Of a DNA stretch of 9,524 nucleotides, positions 1 to 5,900 are shown in pieces. The DNA lies in the NCBI GenBank assembly GCA_001701115.1, contig DAAJ01000036.1:1-9524 (forward strand), given 5' to 3'. A model generated the notes under the pieces. The model worked only from the letters and a program-made list of their open reading frames with translations. It was not told where the DNA came from and did no database searches. Position 1 is the stretch's first letter, and each line of letters begins with the position of its first letter. The translations under genes were made by a program, and so were the position numbers. This stretch comes from Bacteroidales bacterium GP2. Lineage in GTDB: Bacteria; Bacteroidota; Bacteroidia; Bacteroidales; Muribaculaceae.

Positions 1-96
1 ACTGCGATTGTGGCGGTTATTCCAAACGCATCTTTTATATTCTCCGGTGCACGTTCCCCATCCCACCCACCTATCCGGGCAGAGTAGATTGCCGGG
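1..96. other. Unassigned left edge
   Basis: I see no terminator, promoter or RNA gene here. Two minus-strand frames and one plus-strand frame are open across much of this stretch, but at about 30 codons that is expected by chance. No ATG opens a minus-strand frame that stays open to the edge. The DUF4230 transcript therefore has no visible end inside the window. Confidence 0.4.
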
Positions 97-675
97 TCAG
101 TTGGGATAGCCTTTAGGGGAGGGGTCGGTGACAATGACTGTCTTGCCAGTCATAGCAGTTAAAATCGATGTGAGGTTCCTTGCCGCTTCTTTTCTTGCCA
201 ATTCCACATAACCTTTGGCATACACAGCCCTTCTGTAGCTTTGACGCACTTTGCCTTTGATTATGTTTTCTTCTGCCGTAGTGAAGTTAGATGAACCGAA
301 GAGGTTGTCGTTCCACGTATCAATCACTTTGTATGAGTCGGGTTCTGTCGCCTCATATATTTCGAGGATCTCATGAGGAAGGACTATTTTTATAGTATCG
401 GCATTTTCGGCAATTTCAAGGTTCTCCACGTCAAAAGATATTGTTCCTGTAAGAGCTTCACGGGCAAATAAGTGGCGTGACCCGATTGATGCTTTGACCG
501 GCACTTCCTCATATAGTTCCGTGGTGCATAGGCGCAGCATCGTGGATATGTCGGCTATCTTTGCTTTCTGTATGTTTGTGGCATCGGAACCATTTTTAGA
601 AAAATGATACCGGAGAATAAATGCTCCGGCAACCATCAGTATGGCGAGTAGCACCAGGGCTTTTATTGTCTTCAT
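97..675 (-). CDS. DUF4230 protein with N-terminal membrane anchor
   Basis: This 192-residue protein has a short positive N-terminus (MKTIK) followed by a hydrophobic stretch at about residues 5-21 with no lipobox and no clear cleavage site. It is therefore probably an inner-membrane signal-anchor protein with its body in the periplasm. The body resembles the DUF4230 family: a beta-rich core around residues 75-115 (strand pattern ending TIKIVLP, about residues 94-100) and a basic helical C-terminal part with many Lys, Arg and Glu. The same core pattern occurs in the gene just upstream (TITITLPP), so the two are probably diverged paralogues. Its ATG (673-675) lies one base after the upstream stop, which points to translational coupling. 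No catalytic residues are evident and the biochemical role is unknown. The family call is from pattern recognition, not a profile search. Confidence 0.8.
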   Translation of the reverse strand: MKTIKALVLLAILMVAGAFILRYHFSKNGSDATNIQKAKIADISTMLRLCTTELYEEVPVKASIGSRHLFAREALTGTISFDVENLEIAENADTIKIVLPHEILEIYEATEPDSYKVIDTWNDNLFGSSNFTTAEENIIKGKVRQSYRRAVYAKGYVELARKEAARNLTSILTAMTGKTVIVTDPSPKGYPN

Positions 676-676
676 G

Positions 677-1300
677 TCATTTGAAATTTATGATTACACT
701 ATACCCGTCCTTTGCCAAGAGGTTTCTGAAATAAGAGTCGCATTTGGCGCGTGCTTCCGCTTCAAGCCTGTTGCGAAATTCCGGTTTGACTTCAACTTCA
801 TGTTTAAGCATGGCATTCATCTGTTCCTTCAATTCAGCCCGTTCTTTTGCATTGATTTTGGAGCGGAGCCCGGTGACACGGTAATGGTCTTCCCGTATTT
901 CCATATCCCTGCCTATGAATTCTGTCTGCACTGGAGGCAACGTAATTGTGATTGTCTTAGCAGATTTATTCACTTTTATGTCCCCTTCTGTCATATCGCT
1001 TAAATCAATGGTGGCACGAAGGTAGGTGTTATAGGAATATGCGGCTTTACGGTTGCCGAGCTTTATTGCATCGATAAGTCCTGCCGTAGTCTGTTTCAAC
1101 CCTTCCGCTTTAGAAAGGTCAATATCGTCTATGGTCGCCATTTTTGAAATCGCCATCTGTGCAAGCACAAGTTTATTTACAGATTTGACTTCGGACAACA
1201 GGTCTCTGCCTGTATCTTGCGGGGTAAACATGCCGCACCCGCCGAGTAGCGCCATGCCTGAGAGGGCAAGCCATAGTATTGCGCAAAGTTGCTTTTTCAT
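677..1300 (-). CDS. DUF4230 lipoprotein
   Basis: This 207-residue protein begins with a lipoprotein signal peptide: MKKQ, a hydrophobic core, and a lipobox-like LGGC with the acylated cysteine at residue 22. Residues after the Cys (GMFTPQD) lack the acidic Lys-Asp/Glu motif that often sends Bacteroidetes lipoproteins to the cell surface, so a periplasm-facing lipoprotein is more likely. The mature part fits DUF4230: a helical segment, then a beta core with TITITLPP near residues 116-123, then a highly charged helix rich in Glu, Arg and Lys, ending in a beta-like SVIINF. It is the first gene of a two-gene unit with the downstream DUF4230 anchor protein, one base apart, and has its own -7 element about 34 nt upstream. 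Function is unknown; the pairing suggests the two products act together in the envelope. Confidence 0.82.
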   Translation of the reverse strand: MKKQLCAILWLALSGMALLGGCGMFTPQDTGRDLLSEVKSVNKLVLAQMAISKMATIDDIDLSKAEGLKQTTAGLIDAIKLGNRKAAYSYNTYLRATIDLSDMTEGDIKVNKSAKTITITLPPVQTEFIGRDMEIREDHYRVTGLRSKINAKERAELKEQMNAMLKHEVEVKPEFRNRLEAEARAKCDSYFRNLLAKDGYSVIINFK

Positions 1301-1333
1301 GAGTGCTTTTTATAATTGTGTATTATCTTACCG

Positions 1334-1364
1334 CAAAGATAGTGAAAAAAGCCTTATCTGAAAG
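1334..1364 (-). promoter_or_regulatory. Bacteroidetes-type promoter for the DUF4230 pair
   Basis: The minus strand carries TATCTTTG (1334-1341), a full match to the Bacteroidetes -7 consensus TAnnTTTG, in the 97-nt gap between trkA and the DUF4230 lipoprotein gene. The -33 region about 20 nt further upstream reads TTTCTTTC and lacks the usual TTG, so that half is weak. The predicted leader is short, about 25-30 nt, and AT-rich. No convincing terminator for trkA is present in the gap. There is only a 5-bp stem AACAG/CTGTT (near 1374-1389) without a T-tract and a 3-bp GCC/GGC pairing before a T6 run, so some read-through from trkA is likely. Confidence 0.6.
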
Positions 1365-1397
1365 AAAATGGCATGAACAGTGAATGCTGTTTGTCAT

Positions 1398-2093
1398 TTA
1401 TGATTCAATATGGTTTGATAGGGCTCGGAAACTTTTGGCAGTGCCGATGCAGGTGAATGTGTCGTGCGCCTCAATCCTGCTCTCCGCAAGCTCGTCAGGT
1501 TCAAGCATTTCCGGATGCTCACGGTTTATGCCAAGAATGTTCCGGCTTTCGCGAGGACGGGTAACGGCAACAAGGGTCAGACCGTAAGTGTGCTTGAGGT
1601 CGAGGGAATCATATTTCAGCCCGACGAGAAAGTCTGGTACCCGGAACTTGAGGACATAATTGACATCGTCAATTTTCATGCAGTCAACTCCAGAGCCAAG
1701 AGCCAATTCATGCACGAGATCCTCAGCAGCACGTTGCTCCGGAGTTAGTATCCGTTCAATATGGAAGCCTTCGAGTATGGATTCGTGCAATTTGTCGATA
1801 GCGCGTGCATAAATGTGCTTTACGCCTAATTTTTTCAGCAGTGCAACTGTTTTGATGCTTGCCCCGAAGTTTTCGCCAATAGCCACAATGACAATGTCGA
1901 CATTGTTAAGGGGGAGCACTCCAAGTGAAATCTCATCGGTGGAGTCAATAATGTATGCCGTGGAAATGAAATCTTTTATAGATTCCACAAGGGTAGGGCT
2001 CACATCAGCTCCTATCACCTCATGCCCCATGTTTGTGAGGTCGATAGCAAGGTTAGAGCCATAAATGCCGAGTCCGATAATCAGGTAGCGCAT
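1398..2093 (-). CDS. trkA: Trk/Ktr potassium uptake regulatory subunit, RCK domain protein
   Basis: This cytosolic 231-residue protein gates the K+ channel subunit TrkH in response to bound nucleotide. An N-terminal Rossmann RCK_N domain (about residues 1-130) starts MRYLIIGLGIYG, with the dinucleotide-binding glycines G7, G9 and G12, and an acidic residue at the end of strand 2 (D30) typical of NAD(H) binding. The family-like GENFGASI segment is at 73-80. An RCK_C (TrkA_C) domain follows at about 136-221. It contains one RCK_N/RCK_C pair, the size of KtrA (about 220 residues), rather than the double unit of E. coli TrkA (about 458), so a KtrA-like octameric ring is the likely form. It lies 22 nt downstream of trkH in the same direction, which supports a matched pair. 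The call is secure at family level; trkA versus ktrA is a naming choice. Confidence 0.93.
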   Translation of the reverse strand: MRYLIIGLGIYGSNLAIDLTNMGHEVIGADVSPTLVESIKDFISTAYIIDSTDEISLGVLPLNNVDIVIVAIGENFGASIKTVALLKKLGVKHIYARAIDKLHESILEGFHIERILTPEQRAAEDLVHELALGSGVDCMKIDDVNYVLKFRVPDFLVGLKYDSLDLKHTYGLTLVAVTRPRESRNILGINREHPEMLEPDELAESRIEAHDTFTCIGTAKSFRALSNHIES

Positions 2094-2115
2094 ATAGTGT
2101 GGTTTTTATTGTTTA

Positions 2116-3981
2116 TCAGTTGATTATTATGTTGTCTGATGGATATGAGGCAGATGGGTCATGATTTTTTCCGGCAAGACCGACCAGGAGGGATATAATG
2201 CCGACCCTTCCGAGGAACATTGCGGTGCACAGGAGTATTTCGGATGGCGCTCCCAAGTCATCTGTAATGCCGAGCGATGAGCCGACAGTGAAAAGTGCTG
2301 AGCACGCCTCAAACAGCAACGCACGTGTAGGCAGTCCGGGTTCAAGGATTAGCAGAGCCACTGCATAAAATATGTATGACAATATCGACAGTGCCACAAC
2401 TGCATTTGCCCTGCGTATTGAAAAAACAGATACATTGCGCTTGAAAGCGGTTACTTTTGACCGTCCTATTATTATTGAGCGCAGATTGAGCAGTATTGCG
2501 GCAAAGGTATTGACTTTTATTCCTCCCGCTGTGCTTTGTGACGCTCCACCAATCCACATAAGCACAAAAATAATGAGAATGGTAACGTTGAGGAAGCCTG
2601 CGGGATTCACAGATGAGAATCCTGCGCTGCGTGGAACCGCGCTATTGAACACAGACTGTGTGATTTGCTCGGTAATGCTCATTCCGCGCAGGGAGTTATC
2701 GTGCTCAAGGAGCCAGAATGCAACGGCTCCTATGGCAAAGAGTGAGAAGAATGTAACAAGGACTATTTTTGTGTTCATGCTGTACTGATGCACATTTCTT
2801 GTCTCTTCCCTCCGATGGTGGAGCCGCAGCCATATACGCTTGAAATATGATGCCACTGCGTCCTTGAAGTTCACGAGGATAGGGAAACCTATTGCTCCGG
2901 CAATAATTAGGACGGTGGTTATCCAATAAATCGAAATGTTGCCATATAGAAGCAATGGGCTTGACATTCCGTCCGGCAATACGGAGAATCCGGCGTTGCA
3001 GAACGCGGACATAGAGTGGAACAATGAAAATATTATTTCATCCTGGGTTGTTGGACCAAGGGTGCCGGCAACCGATAAATAGACGAGCAGCGCTCCGGCA
3101 AGTTCTACCGCAACTGTGAATCCCAAAATATAAAGGAGAGTTGGAACGAGCGCGTTCATCGACTTTGAGTAGAACATATCGCGCAGCAGCAACTGGTTGT
3201 AGATTGATGCTCCCCCGCTGAAAAATAGCGCGAAAAAACTGGTGAATGTCATTACACCGAGAGCCCCGATCTGCATGAGCACAGCAAGTATCCCTATGCC
3301 AAGCGGGGTGAATGTGAGTGAAACATCTACCGGTGTGAGCCCTGTGATGCAAACAGCGCTTGTGCTGACAAAAAGAGCGTCCGGATAGCTTATGCCTGTA
3401 TAGGAGCATTCCGGAAGCATGAGCAGGAAGGAGCCAATGATAATGAAAACGAGGAAACTGCCGGATAGAAGGAGCGAAGGGTTAGTGCGTCTGCCGATAC
3501 ATCTTATAATGCTTACGCATACAGTAAGGGCGGCATAAGCGCCCAATGCCGACAGAAGAAATGCTTTGCTGTAAAGGAATGTATCAAGGAAAGGAACCCA
3601 CGGATGTGCCGGTCGGGGATAAATCCACGGCAACGCTGTTATAAGCACAGCTATGTCAATAATCCATTTGAACAGGCGTGACTCTTTTATGGTGTGCCTG
3701 AAGCGGAAAACCAGCCCGTAGAGCACATTGGCTATGAATATGCCCTGGATTATCCTTACCCAGCGGTCAATGGTTGCAACCTCTTGCGCTGTGTGCTTGT
3801 AGCCTCCCCATATTACAAGGCTAACCACGAATCCTATGGATGCAATGAATGATAGGACTCCTAAAACTGTGGTGCCGAGTTTGATAACATCCATGCTCCG
3901 GTGGATATACCTGTTGTAGTCTGCGGTGATAATCCGCAGCCTGTGCCTGAACCGTGAAGCTATGGAATGTAGGGATGCCAT
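2116..3981 (-). CDS. trkH: TrkH family potassium uptake channel subunit
   Basis: This integral membrane protein of 621 residues forms the K+ pathway of the Trk/Ktr system. All four selectivity-filter loops are visible with their conserved glycines: CITGLTP (G214), FCNAGF (G331), PRSAGF (G454) and TVGSSLG (G567). The gating intramembrane loop of the third repeat is also present (GGASQSTAGGIK, about 478-489). The four-repeat core spans roughly 170-605. The N-terminal 165 or so residues add several hydrophobic segments (about 33-58, 76-93, 104-120, 138-162) not found in the shorter TrkH or KtrB proteins of about 450-485 residues. The first ATG is used; Met30 is a less likely alternative because it would remove the basic stretch before the first membrane segment. 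It lies 40 nt after uup and 22 nt before trkA, its cytosolic partner. Confidence 0.95.
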   Translation of the reverse strand: MASLHSIASRFRHRLRIITADYNRYIHRSMDVIKLGTTVLGVLSFIASIGFVVSLVIWGGYKHTAQEVATIDRWVRIIQGIFIANVLYGLVFRFRHTIKESRLFKWIIDIAVLITALPWIYPRPAHPWVPFLDTFLYSKAFLLSALGAYAALTVCVSIIRCIGRRTNPSLLLSGSFLVFIIIGSFLLMLPECSYTGISYPDALFVSTSAVCITGLTPVDVSLTFTPLGIGILAVLMQIGALGVMTFTSFFALFFSGGASIYNQLLLRDMFYSKSMNALVPTLLYILGFTVAVELAGALLVYLSVAGTLGPTTQDEIIFSLFHSMSAFCNAGFSVLPDGMSSPLLLYGNISIYWITTVLIIAGAIGFPILVNFKDAVASYFKRIWLRLHHRREETRNVHQYSMNTKIVLVTFFSLFAIGAVAFWLLEHDNSLRGMSITEQITQSVFNSAVPRSAGFSSVNPAGFLNVTILIIFVLMWIGGASQSTAGGIKVNTFAAILLNLRSIIIGRSKVTAFKRNVSVFSIRRANAVVALSILSYIFYAVALLILEPGLPTRALLFEACSALFTVGSSLGITDDLGAPSEILLCTAMFLGRVGIISLLVGLAGKNHDPSASYPSDNIIIN

Positions 3982-4021
3982 GATACTGGATTACAACGCT
4001 TGTGCGCCGCTATTGGTTGGC

Positions 4022-5887
4022 TCAACCTTTTTCGTCAAGTTCCAGCCAACGCATCTCTTTTTCATCAAGGAGTTCCTTGACCTCCTCGTAGCGCCGGGAT
4101 GCTTTCATAATATCCTCGGAGTTTCCTCCAGAATTAAATAGCTGCTCAAGTGCCGCTTTTTCTTCGGTAAGTTCTTCAATATCCTTTTCAAGTTGCTCAA
4201 ATTCCTTGCGCTCGGCAAAAGTCTTACGCTCCTTCTTAGGGGTTTTCTCCTTCTTGGGTGTTTCGGCAGCAGACTCGGCATTGCTTTTCTCTGCTTCCTT
4301 TGCACATGCTTTGCGCCATTCGCGGTACTCGGAGTAATTGCCGGGAAAATCTTTGATGCGTCCCTCGCCTTCCATCACAAAAAGATGGTCGGTTATGGAG
4401 TCAAGGAAATAACGGTCGTGGCTGATGACAATGACACACCCGTTGAACTCGCGAAGGTAATCTTCAAGCACAGTCAGGGTCATAATATCAAGGTCATTGG
4501 TAGGCTCGTCAAGAATCAGGAAGTTAGGGGAGCGCATCATCACCACTGCGAGTTGCAGGCGGCAACGCTCACCTCCGCTCAGGTTCGCGATATATTTTTG
4601 CTGGTCTGCCGGTTCAAAAAGGAAGCGTTTGAGAAATTGCATGGGAGTGAAATGCACATTGCCATTCACAACAATGTCGTCGGCAAGTTCCGTCACTGCA
4701 TCTATCACCTTTTTGTCAGGATTGAGTTCAAGCCCCTCCTGGCTGTAGTAGCCGAAACGCACTGTTTCGCCAACATTCCATTCGCCGCTGTCCTGTGGCA
4801 CGAGTCCCATAAGCATTTTGACGAATGTTGATTTGCCGATGCCGTTTCCTCCGACAATCCCGACCTTTTCCCCTTTCGCAAAGTCGTATGTAAAGCCATC
4901 GAGTATCACTTTGTCGCCGAAACGCTTGCTGATATTCCTCGCCTCAAAAATCTTTGAACCGATACGTGATGATTTCACATCGAGGTTTACATCTTTCTCT
5001 TTAGCGCCGCCGCGTGAACGCTCAACCAGGGAGTAATATGCGTCAATCCTGAACTTAGCTTTTCCGGCGCGTGCCTGGGGCTGCCGGCTCATCCAGTCCT
5101 GCTCTTTGCGCAAAGTGTTTTTCACCCTGTCGAGTTCTGCCGCTGCCGCCTGATGCCTCTCAGCGCGTCGCCTTAGGTAATAGTCATAATTACCGTCATA
5201 AGCAAAAAGCTCCGTCCCGTCAATCTCAAAGATGCGGTTGCACACCCGGTCGAGGAAATAGCGGTCATGGGTAACCATGAAAATTGTCAGGCGTGAACGG
5301 TTGAGGTAATCTTCAAGCCACTCGGTTGCCGCAATATCCAGATGGTTGGTAGGCTCGTCAAGAATCAGCAAATCTGGGTTTTCCAGAATAGCTGCCGCGA
5401 GTGCGACCCTTTTGCGTTGTCCTCCGGACAGGCTGTCAACAATCGCGGACGTGTCGTTAATGTCAAGTTGCGACAGCATCTGGGTGAGTTTCTGCTCATA
5501 ATCCCATGCCCCGGTAGCATCCATATTGTGCATTGCCTCAGCGATTGCAGCCTCATCGCCGGAATCAATTGCTGAGTGATACGCTTTTACCGTATCTACA
5601 ACAGGACCGGATGAAGAGAGGCAAGCCTCCAGAACGGTTGCTCCTGGTGGAAATTGCGGCAGCTGCTCAAGGTATCCTATTCGCAGCCCGTTTCTGGGAA
5701 TAATCCTGCCGCTGTCCGGCGTATCCACTCCTGCAAGAATCCTCAGCAGGGTTGTTTTGCCGGTGCCGTTTCGTGCCACAAGACCGATTTTCTCACCTTC
5801 GGAAATTCCGAAGGTGAGATCACCGAAAAGCAGCCTGTCGCCGTAGCTCTTTGTCAGCTCTTCAACTTGTATTACCGGAGCAGCCAT
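4022..5887 (-). CDS. uup: ABC-F family ATPase, Uup type
   Basis: This soluble protein of 621 residues has two ATP-binding cassettes and no membrane segments. NBD1 has Walker A ARNGTGKT (38-45), signature LSGGQ (153-157), Walker B LLILDE (173-178) and H-loop His207. NBD2 has GGNGIGKS (346-353), LSGGE (436-440), FLILDE (456-461) and His490. A charged interdomain linker (about 229-310) with the YDGNYDYYL motif (230-238) corresponds to the tRNA-interaction region of ABC-F proteins. The C-terminal part (about 530-619) is a Lys/Glu-rich spacer plus coiled coil, as in E. coli Uup (635 residues). The linker and the sequence around VNGN and LKRFLFEP (407-425) also resemble Uup. ABC-F proteins bind the ribosomal E site; Uup is linked to ribosome function and to branched DNA intermediates. 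The first Walker A glycine of NBD1 is Ala here. An antibiotic-resistance role is not indicated. It starts 13 nt after dcp. Confidence 0.92.
   Translation of the reverse strand: MAAPVIQVEELTKSYGDRLLFGDLTFGISEGEKIGLVARNGTGKTTLLRILAGVDTPDSGRIIPRNGLRIGYLEQLPQFPPGATVLEACLSSSGPVVDTVKAYHSAIDSGDEAAIAEAMHNMDATGAWDYEQKLTQMLSQLDINDTSAIVDSLSGGQRKRVALAAAILENPDLLILDEPTNHLDIAATEWLEDYLNRSRLTIFMVTHDRYFLDRVCNRIFEIDGTELFAYDGNYDYYLRRRAERHQAAAAELDRVKNTLRKEQDWMSRQPQARAGKAKFRIDAYYSLVERSRGGAKEKDVNLDVKSSRIGSKIFEARNISKRFGDKVILDGFTYDFAKGEKVGIVGGNGIGKSTFVKMLMGLVPQDSGEWNVGETVRFGYYSQEGLELNPDKKVIDAVTELADDIVVNGNVHFTPMQFLKRFLFEPADQQKYIANLSGGERCRLQLAVVMMRSPNFLILDEPTNDLDIMTLTVLEDYLREFNGCVIVISHDRYFLDSITDHLFVMEGEGRIKDFPGNYSEYREWRKACAKEAEKSNAESAAETPKKEKTPKKERKTFAERKEFEQLEKDIEELTEEKAALEQLFNSGGNSEDIMKASRRYEEVKELLDEKEMRWLELDEKG
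4226..4261 (-). repeat. Imperfect 18-nt tandem duplication in uup
   Basis: Two adjacent 18-nt units in the uup frame encode TPKKEK and TPKKER (residues 543-554), differing at a few bases. They lie in the low-complexity Lys/Glu spacer between NBD2 and the C-terminal coiled coil, where repeat expansion would keep the frame and probably be tolerated. The similarity may equally reflect biased composition. Confidence 0.5.
5791..5819. repeat. 29-nt perfect inverted repeat within uup
   Basis: Two 14-nt arms, TCTCACCTTCGGAA (5791-5804) and its exact reverse complement (5806-5819), flank a single base at 5805. The element covers codons 23-33 of uup (D L T F G I S E G E K), i.e. nt 69-97 of the coding sequence. 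In mRNA it would fold into a long hairpin with a very short loop. There is no T-tract after it on either strand, so it is not an intrinsic terminator. It could be a translational or mRNA-stability element, a protein-binding site, or coincidence of codon choice. Confidence 0.85.
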
Positions 5888-5900
5888 ATGTCAAATGTGA

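Noticed and set aside
641..1003. Plus-strand reading frame of 120 codons opposite the two DUF4230 genes
   Set aside because: It lies antisense to well-supported lipoprotein and anchor genes, has no recognisable domain and no promoter. The same applies to the other plus-strand frames in the window, including the longer ones at 4193-4831 and 8674-9288.
1371..1392. Possible trkA terminator hairpin AACAG/CTGTT downstream of trkA
   Set aside because: The stem is only 5 bp and no T-tract follows on either strand, so it is too weak to call as an intrinsic terminator.
2511..2518. TACCTTTG on the minus strand, a match to the Bacteroidetes -7 element inside trkH
   Set aside because: No TTG lies about 20 nt upstream, and the site is deep inside a coding sequence far from the trkA start. 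Similar isolated matches (for example TATTTTTG in trkH and TACATTTG in the helicase gene) show that the element alone arises by chance.
5791..5819. Inverted repeat in uup as an intrinsic terminator
   Set aside because: The hairpin is strong, but no run of T follows on either strand and the reading frame continues intact through it.
4022..5887. ABC-F gene as an antibiotic-resistance (ARE) protein
   Set aside because: The C-terminal coiled coil and the linker resemble housekeeping Uup, the gene lies among core genes with no mobile element, and there is no leader-peptide attenuator upstream.
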